From the NCBI GenBank assembly GCA_012719855.1, contig JAAXZN010000007.1:24744-88743 (forward strand): DNA of 64,000 nt. Reading direction: 5' to 3'. Source of the DNA: Serratia liquefaciens (lineage in GTDB: Bacteria; Pseudomonadota; Gammaproteobacteria; Enterobacterales; Enterobacteriaceae). Below are positions 18,947 through 27,817 of this stretch, one piece after another. The notes under the pieces were generated by a model. That model was not told the origin of the DNA and searched no databases. It saw only the letters and a list, made by a program, of their open reading frames with translations. Every line of letters begins with the position of its first letter. The first letter of the stretch is position 1. A program made the translations under genes and the position numbers.

Positions 18947-18969
18947 TTCGGGCGGCGATGCCGCCCGAA
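18947..18969 (+). terminator. Hairpin after the M24 peptidase gene
   Basis: TTCGGGCGGC and GCCGCCCGAA form a perfect 10-bp stem with a GAT loop, 6 bases after the stop. It is followed by TTAAAAG rather than a strong T-run. It separates the peptidase from the microcin-like unit. Confidence 0.7.
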
Positions 18970-19099
18970 TTAAAAGATAAGCCGGCCAATAAAAATAGCG
19001 GTTACTTATATCGATTTAATTTAATCGGATTATTTAATTCTTCAGGTTAATATAACCATTAATTTATAAAACCACCCTGACCCAAGAATAAAATAACGG

Positions 19100-19128
19100 T
19101 TGATATAGAAAATGACTTGAGCTAATAA
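19100..19128 (+). promoter_or_regulatory. Candidate sigma-70 promoter of the microcin-like gene
   Basis: TTGATA (-35, 19100-19105), a 17-bp spacer and TAATAA (-10, 19123-19128) lie in an AT-rich gap about 60 bp before the ATG at 19187. Spacing and sequence are close to consensus. No convincing Fur box was seen. Confidence 0.55.
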
Positions 19129-19186
19129 TCAATCGACCTTCAAGGATAGATATAATAAAAAATCACAAATTAAAAAGGAGTGAGTT

Positions 19187-19537
19187 ATGAAAACAATTGA
19201 TTCTGCGTTGTTAGGGACTATCGCCGGCGGTCGCGGCAATAATGGCGGCGACCGTGCGGACAACAGCCGCAGGAATAGAGGGAAAAACAACGGCGGTAAT
19301 CAGGGGCGTTCAGGCGATTACTATGCTAAAAACACCTCGGAAGACTGCATCAATGGCATGGTGGCCGGCGCGGCTTTAGGGGCATTCGGAGGATTGCCCG
19401 GGGCGGCGATGGGGTTGATTGGCGGTGCGGTGACCGGCGGCTGTTTCAAAGATGCCAACAGGGGCGGCGGTAACGTAGGCATGGGGAAAGGCGGAAATAA
19501 ATGCGGCTCCAGTGCCGGCGGCAAGTGTTCCTGGTAG
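19187..19537 (+). CDS. Candidate class II microcin (bacteriocin) precursor with double-glycine leader
   Basis: 116 aa. The first 15 residues, MKTIDSALLGTIAGG, have the length and GG ending of class II microcin leaders (compare colicin V MRTLTLNELDSVSGG), which are cut by an ABC exporter with a C39 peptidase domain. The predicted mature peptide of 101 aa starts RGNNGG and is Gly/Asn/Arg-rich to residue 45. It then has a Gly-zipper hydrophobic core (about residues 57-85) and a Gly-rich tail ending GGKCSW. Four Cys (54, 86, 106, 114) could make two disulphides. AAAAAGGAG precedes the ATG. No exporter gene is in the window. A non-bacteriocin secreted Gly-rich protein is the alternative. Confidence 0.7.
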   Translation: MKTIDSALLGTIAGGRGNNGGDRADNSRRNRGKNNGGNQGRSGDYYAKNTSEDCINGMVAGAALGAFGGLPGAAMGLIGGAVTGGCFKDANRGGGNVGMGKGGNKCGSSAGGKCSW

Positions 19538-19595
19538 GCATTAAGCTTAAAGAAAATAACAGCGGGCAGGCCTTTCGTCGTTCTCAGGTGATCAC

Positions 19596-19811
19596 ATGAA
19601 TAATAAAGCGCTAAAAATAATATCAGTTGTTATAGGTATATTTTTATCTTCTTCCTTGCTAAGCGGGGCCGGAGTAGGCTTTTCAACATGGTATCCCGCG
19701 CCGAGGGGAATTTCCGTCCTGTTGGTTTCAATTGGCTGCGCTGTGGCCATGGTACGGTTTATATATTTAATAATTAGATTCATTTTCGGCAAGCCACACC
19801 AGGGAAGCTGA
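19596..19811 (+). CDS. Small two-TM protein, candidate microcin immunity protein
   Basis: 71 aa. Two hydrophobic helices (about residues 6-28 and 38-62) around a short loop WYPAPRGIS, with a basic tail (FGKPHQGS). Size, topology and position 58 bp downstream of the microcin-like gene resemble inner-membrane immunity proteins of class II microcins, e.g. that of colicin V. An AGGTGA ribosome site is present. No sequence family is recognised, so the role is inferred from context. Confidence 0.6.
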   Translation: MNNKALKIISVVIGIFLSSSLLSGAGVGFSTWYPAPRGISVLLVSIGCAVAMVRFIYLIIRFIFGKPHQGS

Positions 19812-19851
19812 TTTATCTATTGTTTAACACCATGTTCCCCTCCGTTAATGC

Positions 19852-19879
19852 AAGGCGGCAGTTATTTCCCTGCCGCCTT
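19852..19879. terminator. Terminator hairpin between the microcin-like unit and norR
   Basis: AAGGCGGCAG and CTGCCGCCTT form a perfect 10-bp stem with an 8-base loop between two converging units. Only short T-runs flank it, so it is likely a shared bidirectional terminator of moderate strength. Confidence 0.7.
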
Positions 19880-19912
19880 ATTCCCTCTAAGCGTCTTTAA
19901 CTGCAATCCAAA

Positions 19913-21436
19913 TCATTTTATATTCAGGCGTTTGGCCAGCCGATGCAGATTGCCACTGTCCAACTTTAATTTACGCGCCGTGGCGGCCCAGTTCATGTCG
20001 CATTCAGCCAAGGCTTTTTGAATCACGCTACGCTGAAAATGTTGCGTCATCGTGGCGAGATCGGCCTGAATAAGCGTCTCCGACAGTGCCGGGTCGGGAA
20101 TGTCCACCGATAAGGCCCCCACTTGCAGATTAAAATGCGGCGGTAACAGTTCCAGCTCACCGCTGTTTTGCGCCGCGCGCGCCAAAATGGCAGCCCGATA
20201 GATCGCATGTTCCAGTTCGCGAATATTGCCGGGCCACGCATACTGCTCAAGCACCAGCAGCGCCTGGGCGGAAAGCGTTAACTGCGTCAGCCCCAGCTTA
20301 ATGCGGCAACGCTCGCAAAAATATCCCGCCAGCAAGGCAATGTCGCTGCTCCGTTCACGCAGCGGCGGTACCGCAATCGGGAAGACGCTCAGCCGATGGT
20401 ATAAATCCAGCCGAAACTGCCCCTCGACCGCCGCACGTTTAAGATCGCGATTGGTTGCCGCCAATACGCGCACATTAACTCGCTTTATTCGATCATCGCC
20501 GACCCGCTGCAGGTCGCCGTATTGGATCACCCGCAGCAATTTGGCCTGTAGCGACAACGACAGCTCACCAATCTCATCGAGGAACAAAGTACCCTTGTCC
20601 GCCATTTCAAATTTGCCGGCGCGGTGCTGAATAGCACCGGTAAATGCGCCTTTTACGTGGCCGAACAGCTCGCTTTCCGCCACGCTCTCCGGCAGCGCGG
20701 CGCAGTTAAGGTAGACCAGCGGATGGTCAGCGCGTGCCGACCCCTGATGAATTGCCCGCACCACCAGCTCTTTACCGACCCCGGTCTCCCCGGTGATCAA
20801 TACGTTGAGTTCGGATCCGGCAACAATACCGATTTCCTGCTTGAGCTGTTGCATAACCGGGGCCAGCCCGATGATTTCACCGTTTTCTCTCGGAGTGCTG
20901 CCTCCGCCTGAGGCCAACGGTGGCAAGGCCTGGCTTTCTAACGCCTCCATCAGTAACGCATTGTTTAGCGCCCCCGCCGCCAAGGCGCTGATCAGCCGCA
21001 GTTCTTCATCGCTGAAGCGATCGAATTGCTGCGGGTTGAGGCTATCAAAGGTCAGCGCGCCGATTAAATCCTGTTCGGCAAACAGCGGTAATCCAATGCA
21101 GGCATGCACCTTGAGTTCGTCATGGCCAGGGATCAGCCCATCGTAGGGATCCGGCAAATCGCTATCCGCCGGGAAACGCACCACATCACCGGCGCGAGCA
21201 ATGGCTTCCAGGCGCGGATGCGCATCCAGAGCGAAGCGACGCCCGAGGACGTCCTGAGCCAGGCCATCGATGGCCAGCGGGCGGAATTGTTGACCTTCAA
21301 AACGCAGTAAGGCCGAAGCGTCACAGCGCAGCAGGCGGCGCAGGCTGTTGATTAACCGTTGAAAACGGTCGCCTTGCGTCAGCCCGCTTTGTAATTCGAT
21401 AGCGATGGCGGCAAGCGATTGTATGGAGAGGGACAT
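19913..21436 (-). CDS. norR: Nitric-oxide-responsive sigma-54 activator NorR
   Basis: 507 aa. An N-terminal GAF domain senses NO through a non-haem iron; the central AAA+ domain has Walker [16 protein letters not shown], the GAFTGA loop and Walker [10 protein letters not shown]; a C-terminal Fis-type HTH follows ([23 protein letters not shown]). [16 protein letters not shown] at 21436 matches the family N-terminus; an ATG three codons upstream overlaps a NorR site. Divergent from norVW, which it activates. Confidence 0.95.
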   Translation of the reverse strand: MSLSIQSLAAIAIELQSGLTQGDRFQRLINSLRRLLRCDASALLRFEGQQFRPLAIDGLAQDVLGRRFALDAHPRLEAIARAGDVVRFPADSDLPDPYDGLIPGHDELKVHACIGLPLFAEQDLIGALTFDSLNPQQFDRFSDEELRLISALAAGALNNALLMEALESQALPPLASGGGSTPRENGEIIGLAPVMQQLKQEIGIVAGSELNVLITGETGVGKELVVRAIHQGSARADHPLVYLNCAALPESVAESELFGHVKGAFTGAIQHRAGKFEMADKGTLFLDEIGELSLSLQAKLLRVIQYGDLQRVGDDRIKRVNVRVLAATNRDLKRAAVEGQFRLDLYHRLSVFPIAVPPLRERSSDIALLAGYFCERCRIKLGLTQLTLSAQALLVLEQYAWPGNIRELEHAIYRAAILARAAQNSGELELLPPHFNLQVGALSVDIPDPALSETLIQADLATMTQHFQRSVIQKALAECDMNWAATARKLKLDSGNLHRLAKRLNIK

Positions 21437-21440
21437 GATT

Positions 21441-21495
21441 GTCATTCCGACACTGAGTTGTCATAAAGACAATGCTACGCCGATGTCAAAACGAC
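21441..21495. promoter_or_regulatory. Three NorR enhancer sites
   Basis: GTCATTCCGAC (21441-21451), GTCATAAAGAC (21460-21470) and GTCAAAACGAC (21485-21495) each fit the NorR core GT-N7-AC. Three tandem sites upstream of the sigma-54 promoter is the arrangement known for E. coli norVW. The first site begins at the norR start region. Confidence 0.88.
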
Positions 21496-21538
21496 ATCAA
21501 TGATTTAATAATCATTAAAAAAACAATAATATATCAAT

Positions 21539-21553
21539 TGGCACGCCGTTTGC
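21539..21553 (+). promoter_or_regulatory. Sigma-54 promoter of norVW
   Basis: TGGCAC-N5-TTGC matches the -24/-12 consensus (GG at 21540-21541, GC at 21552-21553). It is 44 bp downstream of the third NorR site and about 47 bp before the norV start. Confidence 0.92.
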
Positions 21554-21599
21554 TCACTACGGGTATCGAAACGTAATAACCGACAAAAAGGTAATGAGC

Positions 21600-23049
21600 A
21601 TGGCAATTCAGGTAAAAAACAATATCCAGTGGGTTGGGCAACGTGACTGGGAAGTCCGAGATTTTCATGGGACAGAGTACAAAACCCTGAAGGGCAGCAG
21701 CTATAACAGCTACCTGATCCGTGAAGAAAAAACCGTGTTGATCGACACGGTAGACCATAAATTCAGCCGCGAGTTTGTGCAAAATCTGGCGGCGGAAATC
21801 GACCTTAATACCCTCGATTACATCATCATCAATCACGCAGAAGAAGATCATGCCGGGGCCCTGACGGAGCTGATGGCGCAGATCCCGGGCACCCCGATTT
21901 ACTGCACCGAAAATGGTATCGATTCAATCACCGGTCACCACCATCACCCCGAATGGAACTTCCAGGTGGTGCATACCGGCGACAGCCTGGATATCGGCAA
22001 CGGCAAACAGCTGATCTTCGTTGAAACCCCCATGCTGCACTGGCCGGACAGTATGATGACCTACCTGACCGGCGATGCGGTGCTGTTCAGCAATGACGCC
22101 TTTGGTCAGCACTATTGCGATGAGCATCTGTTTAACGACGAGGTGGATCAAAACGAACTGTTCGAACAATGCCAGCGGTATTACGCCAATATCCTGACGC
22201 CCTTCAGCCGGCTGGTGACGCCAAAAATTAATGAAATCCTCGGTTTCAATCTGCCGGTCGCGCCATACCACCTCGCACGGGGTGGTATGGCGCGACAATC
22301 CGACGCAGATTGTGCACCGCTATTTAGAATGGGCCGCCGATTATCAGGAAGATCGCATCACGCTGTTTTACGACACCATGTCCAACAATACCCGCATGAT
22401 GGCGGACGCTATCGCGCAGGGCATCAACGAAGCCGATCCGCGCGTGGCGGTGAAGATTTTTAACGTGGCGCGACACGACAAGAACGACATCCTGACCCAT
22501 GTATTCCGTTCCAAGGGCGTGCTGGTAGGCTCTTCGACCATGAATAACGTGATGATGCCCAAGGTCGCCGGGCTGTTGGAGGAGATCACCGGGATGCGTT
22601 TTCGCAGCAAAAAAGCCTCGGCCTTCGGCAGCTATGGCTGGAACGGCGGCGCGGTCGATCGCATTCAAACCCGCTTAATGGATTGCGGTTTCGAAACCAC
22701 GCTGGCACTGAAGGCCAAATGGCGTCCTGACGGTGACACGCTGGAAATCTGTCGCCAACATGGCCGGGATATCGCGCGTCAATGGGCATTAACCCCCTTG
22801 CCTGCCACTGCCCCCACGTCGATAGCACCTCCCGCTCAGCCACAGCCTGAAAAAGCAGATAGCGATGCCGACCTGGGGCCTCGGATGCAATGCAGCGTTT
22901 GCCTGTGGATCTACGATCCGAAAGTGGGTGAACCTATGCAGGATGTGGCCCCCGGAACCTGCTGGCAAGACGTGCCGGATGACTTCCTGTGCCCGGAATG
23001 CTCCATGGGCAAAGACGTATTCGATCCGCTTGCTACGGAGGCAAAATGA
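21600..23049 (+). pseudogene. norV: Anaerobic NO reductase flavorubredoxin NorV, frameshifted
   Basis: Diiron flavorubredoxin reducing NO to N2O. Frame 1 from ATG 21600 encodes the metallo-beta-lactamase-like diiron domain ([47 protein letters not shown]) up to LGFNLPV at 22259. Frame 2 resumes with [15 protein letters not shown] at 22270 and continues through the flavodoxin ([16 protein letters not shown]) and rubredoxin ([17 protein letters not shown]) domains to 23049. Between them the family's Asp-Met-Ile-Ala-Thr codons (15 nt) are replaced by 13 nt, giving a net -2 shift inside a perfect inverted repeat. Frame 1 alone would end at 22463, after the diiron domain. norW overlaps the stop. 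Confidence 0.92.
22257..22296. repeat. Perfect 16-bp inverted repeat at the norV frameshift
   Basis: Left arm GTCGCGCCATACCACC (22257-22272), 8-base loop TCGCACGG, and right arm GGTGGTATGGCGCGAC (22281-22296), an exact reverse complement. The right arm encodes conserved NorV residues (VVWRD) and so is ancestral; the left arm departs from the coding sequence expected for NorV. This pattern is expected if the left arm was rewritten using the right arm as template. Confidence 0.95.
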
Positions 23050-24218
23050 ACCCTGGCATTTTGATCGTCGGCTCCGGCTTTGCCGCCCGACAGCTGGTGA
23101 AGCATCTGCGCAGGCAGGATGGCGAGATCCCGATTCGGCTGATCGCTGCCGACAGCTGTGATGAATACAACAAGCCGGAACTCAGCCACGCGATCGGTCA
23201 GCAGCAAACGGCTGACGCATTGACGCGGCAAACATCCGGCAGCTTTGCGGAACAGTTTCAACTGGCATTGCATCCAGATACCTGCATTACCGGCATCGAT
23301 AGCCAACAAAAAAGGGTGCACAGCGGTGAGCAATGCTGGCCTTATGACAAACTGGTTCTGGCGGTAGGCGCATCGGCTATCGTGCCCAAGATACCGGGCC
23401 ACGAGCTGATGCTGACGCTCAACAGCCAGCAGGAGTACCGCGAAAACCAAGAAACATTGCTGCGGGCGCAACGGGTGCTGATCCTCGGTGGCGGTCTGAT
23501 CGGCTGTGAGCTGGCGATGGACATGCAGCGCGCCGGTAAGCAAGTCACCCTGGTGGACAGGGCCGGTAGTCTGCTGTCCGCGCTGATGCCAATCGAGGCC
23601 GCCAGCCGCTTGCAATATTGCCTGCAGCACATGGGGGTTGAACTGCTGTTAAATCAGCAAATTACAGAACTGTCCTCACAGGAAAGTGGCCTGCGGGCGA
23701 CGCTGAATAATGGCCGTACGCTGTGGGTCGATGCAGCGATTGCATCGGTAGGACTGCAACCGAACCTTGGCCTGGCGCGTCAGGCTGGTTTGCAGGTTAA
23801 TCGCGGTATTCAGGTAAATAACCGCTTACAGACTTCAATGGCCGATGTGTACGCGCTCGGCGACTGCGCGGAGATTGGTGGCCGACTGCTGCCGTTCCTT
23901 CAGCCGATACAGTTCAGTGCCATGACCCTGGCGAAAAATTTGCTGGGTGCCACGGAAGAGGTGAAGCTGCCCGCTATGTTGGTCAAGGTGAAAACCCCCA
24001 ACCTGCCGCTGCACCTGGCGGGGGAAACTCATCGACAGGATCTGAGCTGGAGCATTACCGCCGAACAGCAAGGCATGATCGCCAAAGGCTTTGATCGGCA
24101 ACGGCGGTTACGTGCCTTTATCGTTAGCGAAGAGCACATGAAACTGGCTTTCAGCTTGCTGAAGGAATTGAACGCCTTAGCGGCAGAGGGGACTTCGCCT
24201 GACGGTAGCCTGGCGTAA
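23046..24218 (+). CDS. norW: NADH:flavorubredoxin reductase NorW
   Basis: 390 aa FAD/NADH-dependent reductase that passes electrons to NorV rubredoxin. N-terminal FAD motif [18 protein letters not shown], second Rossmann motif [22 protein letters not shown] near residue 145, and [19 protein letters not shown] near residue 280. ATG 23046 overlaps the norV stop (ATGA), so translation may depend on norV translation. The norV frameshift could therefore be polar, although the frame-2 stop still lies at the junction. Confidence 0.93.
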   Translation: MNPGILIVGSGFAARQLVKHLRRQDGEIPIRLIAADSCDEYNKPELSHAIGQQQTADALTRQTSGSFAEQFQLALHPDTCITGIDSQQKRVHSGEQCWPYDKLVLAVGASAIVPKIPGHELMLTLNSQQEYRENQETLLRAQRVLILGGGLIGCELAMDMQRAGKQVTLVDRAGSLLSALMPIEAASRLQYCLQHMGVELLLNQQITELSSQESGLRATLNNGRTLWVDAAIASVGLQPNLGLARQAGLQVNRGIQVNNRLQTSMADVYALGDCAEIGGRLLPFLQPIQFSAMTLAKNLLGATEEVKLPAMLVKVKTPNLPLHLAGETHRQDLSWSITAEQQGMIAKGFDRQRRLRAFIVSEEHMKLAFSLLKELNALAAEGTSPDGSLA

Positions 24219-24355
24219 TCGTGCCTGCGCCGATGGCGATTTTCTTATTCGTCATCGGCCTTCTGTGACTCCACACGTCAACTGGGGTTAATCAGTTGGC
24301 GTGACCGCCAAAATAGATTAATTTTAAGCTCTGACTCTCCTCGGCACTGGATGCT

Positions 24356-25312
24356 ATGACTACCCAAAATCAACACCCTCAGGCTGTCTTCAGCCCCGTG
24401 ACACGCCACGCCATTTTTTTGGTCGCGACTTTATCCGCCAACCCTGAACAGCTCGCTGCGGTGCGCAGCTGGTGTGCAGATATCAGCGGCGTAATTCGTT
24501 CCGTCGGTAAAAGATCCCCGGCGGGCAATCTGTCCTGCGTCTGCGGATTTGGCTCCACGGCCTGGGATCGGCTGTTCGGCCAGCCCCGTCCGGCGCTGCT
24601 TCATCCTTTTCGTGAGATAGGCACCGGCGACCGCGTTGCCGTTTCGACTCCTGGCGATATCCTGCTGCACATTCGCGCCGACGAGATGGATTTGTGCTTC
24701 GAACTCGCCACACAGTTAATGAACAAGCTTGGCGACGCCGTGACGGTAATAGAGGAAGTACACGGTTTCCGTTATTTCGACCAGCGGGCAATGATTGGCT
24801 TTGTCGACGGCACCGAAAACCCCGAGGGGCACGAAGCGTTCGACTATACGGTGATTGGCGAGGAAGACGCCGAGTTTTCCGGCGGCAGCTACGTGCTGGT
24901 ACAAAAGTACCTGCACGACATGAAAGGCTGGAACTCACTGAGCGTCGAAACGCAAGAGCGCATTATTGGTCGCCACAAGCAATCCAATATTGAATTGGAT
25001 GAGGACGTCAAACCTTCGTCATCCCACAGTTCCCTGACGACGCTGACCGATGAAAACGGCAATGAAGTCAAAATATTGCGCGACAACATGCCGTTTGGCA
25101 AACCCGGCATGGGCGAGTTCGGCACTTACTTTATCGGCTACGCCCGTTCCCCCCAGCCAATAGAGCAAATGCTGGAGAATATGTTCGTGGGTCGACCGGC
25201 CGGCAACTACGATCGCCTGCTGGATTTCAGCCGCGCGGTCACCGGTAGCCTGTTCTTTACACCATCGGCAACCCTGTTGGAGGCCCTGGCCGAGCGTAAC
25301 GGCCCGCAATAA
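24356..25312 (+). CDS. Dyp-type haem peroxidase (YfeX-like)
   Basis: 318 aa. Contains the Dyp signature GFVDGTENP (distal Asp) around residue 152 and the downstream haem region GTYFIGYARSPQPIEQMLENM, ending in a TGSLFFTPSATLLEAL tail. These enzymes oxidise dyes, porphyrinogens or phenolics with H2O2. No encapsulin gene or Tat signal is present, so it is probably cytosolic. Stands alone between norW and pcaR. Confidence 0.88.
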   Translation: MTTQNQHPQAVFSPVTRHAIFLVATLSANPEQLAAVRSWCADISGVIRSVGKRSPAGNLSCVCGFGSTAWDRLFGQPRPALLHPFREIGTGDRVAVSTPGDILLHIRADEMDLCFELATQLMNKLGDAVTVIEEVHGFRYFDQRAMIGFVDGTENPEGHEAFDYTVIGEEDAEFSGGSYVLVQKYLHDMKGWNSLSVETQERIIGRHKQSNIELDEDVKPSSSHSSLTTLTDENGNEVKILRDNMPFGKPGMGEFGTYFIGYARSPQPIEQMLENMFVGRPAGNYDRLLDFSRAVTGSLFFTPSATLLEALAERNGPQ

Positions 25313-25365
25313 TCGCTAATAGGAGGGAGACTGACCCAGCGCAAACTCAGGGTCAGTCCTCCCGA

Positions 25366-26199
25366 CTACAGCAGCAGTGCCAGCTCCATTGCCGTACGCT
25401 GCAACTGCGGCAGCACGCGCTCACGCAATTCCGCCGACGAAATCTGCGAGGCATTCACCCCCACGTTCATCGCCGCCACTACCCCGCCCTTGCGTGAATG
25501 CATCGGCACCGCGATCGAACGTAAGCCTATTTCTAACTGTTGATCGTTAATGGCATACCCCTGACGACGCACCTTGGCCAACTGTTCACGCAGTTGCTCA
25601 GCACTGGCAACGGTAAACTCGGTCAGCGATTCGAAGCTGACCCGCGACAGATAATCGTCCAACTGCGCTTCGTCCAAAGCGCTGAGTAAAACCAATCCCA
25701 TAGATGTCGCGTAGGCCGGCAAACGGCTGCCCCGCCCCAGATCGATGGTCATGATGCGCTTCACCGAAGCGCGGGCGATATACAGAATATTGTCACCGTC
25801 CAGGGTCGCTACCGAGCAGGATTCATTCAGCAGTTTACTGAGGTAGTCCAGCGAGTTTTGTGCCGCTTTCGCCAATTCGGAAGAGGAAAGATAGGCGTGA
25901 CCGATAGTCAGAACCCGTGGCAACAGCCGGTAATGCCGACCGTCGGGGCAATGGACAAAGCCGAGCGCGCGCAGAGTGTAAAGGCAGCGGCGCACCGCCG
26001 CACGGGGGATACCGGTAATGTGACTGATTTCAGAAACCGACATTTGCGAATATTGCGGCTGGAAGGCCTGCAACACCTCCAGCCCCCTGGCCAGGGATGC
26101 CATAAAATTAGGGTCGCCTTTATACTGGTCGTTACTTAAATCCCCGATTTCCTGCAGCCGGCGCAGTTCTCCAGCGCCAAATTCCGACTCATCGCCCAT
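25366..26199 (-). CDS. pcaR: IclR-family regulator, PcaR/PobR type
   Basis: 277 aa. N-terminal winged HTH (VSEISHITGIPRAAVRRCLYTL) and a C-terminal IclR effector domain (LPAYATSMGLVLLSALDEAQ, RSIAVPMHSRKGGVVAAMNVG). Divergent from pcaIJFD across 241 bp. PcaR proteins activate pca genes with beta-ketoadipate, so local regulation is the natural reading. The symbol is by context and similarity. Confidence 0.82.
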   Translation of the reverse strand: MGDESEFGAGELRRLQEIGDLSNDQYKGDPNFMASLARGLEVLQAFQPQYSQMSVSEISHITGIPRAAVRRCLYTLRALGFVHCPDGRHYRLLPRVLTIGHAYLSSSELAKAAQNSLDYLSKLLNESCSVATLDGDNILYIARASVKRIMTIDLGRGSRLPAYATSMGLVLLSALDEAQLDDYLSRVSFESLTEFTVASAEQLREQLAKVRRQGYAINDQQLEIGLRSIAVPMHSRKGGVVAAMNVGVNASQISSAELRERVLPQLQRTAMELALLL

Positions 26200-26440
26200 G
26201 CGGACCTCCGATTAAACAAACCTTCGCATTATAAGCCTGTGGCGCCGCGATGCTGCTTTGTCTGGCACCCAATAGCGATTTAGTTATCTGCGTCACAGAA
26301 TTGACAGGCAAATCATCATCGTTTCGATAATCGCACAAACAGTTGATATTCGCACTTGTCGCTGCATTTTTCCTCGCTTAAGGTAAATCCAGACCTACCA
26401 GCGTCACGCTGAGAGACCCCTAGCGTACTCAGGAGAGCAG

Positions 26441-27127
26441 ATGATCGATAAAAGCGTGGCGTCCGTAGACGCCGCCGTCGCCGATATCCCCGACGGCGCG
26501 ACCATTATGGTCGGCGGTTTTGGCCCCGCCGGCCAGCCTTATGCGCTACTGGATGCGCTGATCCGCCGTCGCCCACGCGAGCTGACGTTGATCAGCAACA
26601 ATGCCGGCAATGGCGATTTCGGCCTGGCGGCGCTGCTGAAGGCCGGTTGCGTACGCAAGGTTATTTGTTCATTCCCGCGTCAGTCGGACTCCTGGGTATT
26701 TGACGACCTGTACCGCCGCGGCGAACTGGAGCTGGAACTGATCCCGCAGGGTAATCTGGCGGCACGCATCCAAGCTGCCGGTTCCGGGCTCGGGGGGTTT
26801 TACACGCCCACCGGCTACGGCACCGAATTGACTCAGGGCAAAGAAACTCGCGAGATCGACGGCAGGCACTACGTGTTCGAACTGCCGCTGAGGGCGGACT
26901 TCGCACTGATCAAGGCCGACCAGGCCGATCGCTGGGGCAACCTGCGGTATAACAAAACCGGGCGCAACTTTGGGCCGATCATGGCCATGGCCGCCACCTG
27001 CACCATTGCTGAAGTCAATCGGATGGTGTCGCTGGGCGAACTGGATCCTGAAAACATCATTACGCCAGGGATTTTCGTACAGCGCCTGGTGACCTCGCCT
27101 GATCATCCTGCGCAGCTTTCAGCTTAA
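26441..27127 (+). CDS. pcaI: 3-oxoadipate CoA-transferase subunit A
   Basis: 228 aa. Transfers CoA from succinyl-CoA to 3-oxoadipate together with PcaJ. CoA-transferase family I alpha motif MVGGFGPAGQPYALLDAL near the N-terminus and GFYTPTGYGTELTQGKE near residue 125. CAGGAGAG precedes ATG 26441. First gene of pcaIJFD, 9 bp ahead of pcaJ. Confidence 0.93.
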   Translation: MIDKSVASVDAAVADIPDGATIMVGGFGPAGQPYALLDALIRRRPRELTLISNNAGNGDFGLAALLKAGCVRKVICSFPRQSDSWVFDDLYRRGELELELIPQGNLAARIQAAGSGLGGFYTPTGYGTELTQGKETREIDGRHYVFELPLRADFALIKADQADRWGNLRYNKTGRNFGPIMAMAATCTIAEVNRMVSLGELDPENIITPGIFVQRLVTSPDHPAQLSA

Positions 27128-27136
27128 GGGATCCCC

Positions 27137-27817
27137 ATGACCAAACTTACTCACCAACAGTTGGCAGAACGTATTGCGCGCGATATCCCTGAAGGCGCCT
27201 ACGTCAATCTGGGCATTGGCATTCCCACGCAGATCGCCAACTACCTGCCGGCGGATAAAGAGATTTTTCTGCACAGCGAGAACGGCATTCTCGGCATGGG
27301 CCCGGCACCGGCGGCGGGCCAGGAGGATCCCGAACTGATCAATGCCGGCAAGCAGCCGGTCACCCTGCTCAAGGGCGGCTGTTTTTTCCATCACGGCGAC
27401 TCCTTCGCCATGATGCGCGGCGGCCACCTGGATATCTGTGTGCTCGGCGCCTACCAGGTTTCCGAACGAGGCGATCTGGCTAACTGGAGCACCGGCGCCC
27501 CAGGAGCCATTCCGGCGGTCGGCGGCGCGATGGATTTGGCCATTGGCGCCCGCCAGGTGTTTGTGATGACCGAGCACCTGACCAAAAAAGGGGAATGCAA
27601 AATTGTCCGTCACTGCACTTATCCATTGACCGGCGTCGGCTGCATCGATCGCATCTACAGCGATCTGGCGGTGATGGACGTGACTCCGCAAGGCCTGGTG
27701 GTCCGCGAAATATTCGGCGGTCTGACCCCGGAACAGCTGCAGGAATTCACCCCGGTCGAGCTAACCTTCGCCCTTCAGCACGGAGAACAGCCTCATGAAT
27801 CCAGCCTACCTGTGTGA
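27137..27817 (+). CDS. pcaJ: 3-oxoadipate CoA-transferase subunit B
   Basis: 226 aa, beta subunit carrying the catalytic Glu in HSENGILGMGP (near residue 52). VNLGIGIPTQIANYLP and TKKGECKIVRHCTYPLTGVG are typical of the PcaJ/ScoB family. Its last 22 bases overlap the start of pcaF, indicating coupled translation. Confidence 0.93.
   Translation: MTKLTHQQLAERIARDIPEGAYVNLGIGIPTQIANYLPADKEIFLHSENGILGMGPAPAAGQEDPELINAGKQPVTLLKGGCFFHHGDSFAMMRGGHLDICVLGAYQVSERGDLANWSTGAPGAIPAVGGAMDLAIGARQVFVMTEHLTKKGECKIVRHCTYPLTGVGCIDRIYSDLAVMDVTPQGLVVREIFGGLTPEQLQEFTPVELTFALQHGEQPHESSLPV

Noticed and set aside
22231..23049. Independent flavodoxin-rubredoxin gene downstream of a short norV
   Set aside because: Its apparent start lies inside conserved norV sequence in the wrong frame and has no ribosome site; the two frames join into one NorV at the palindrome.
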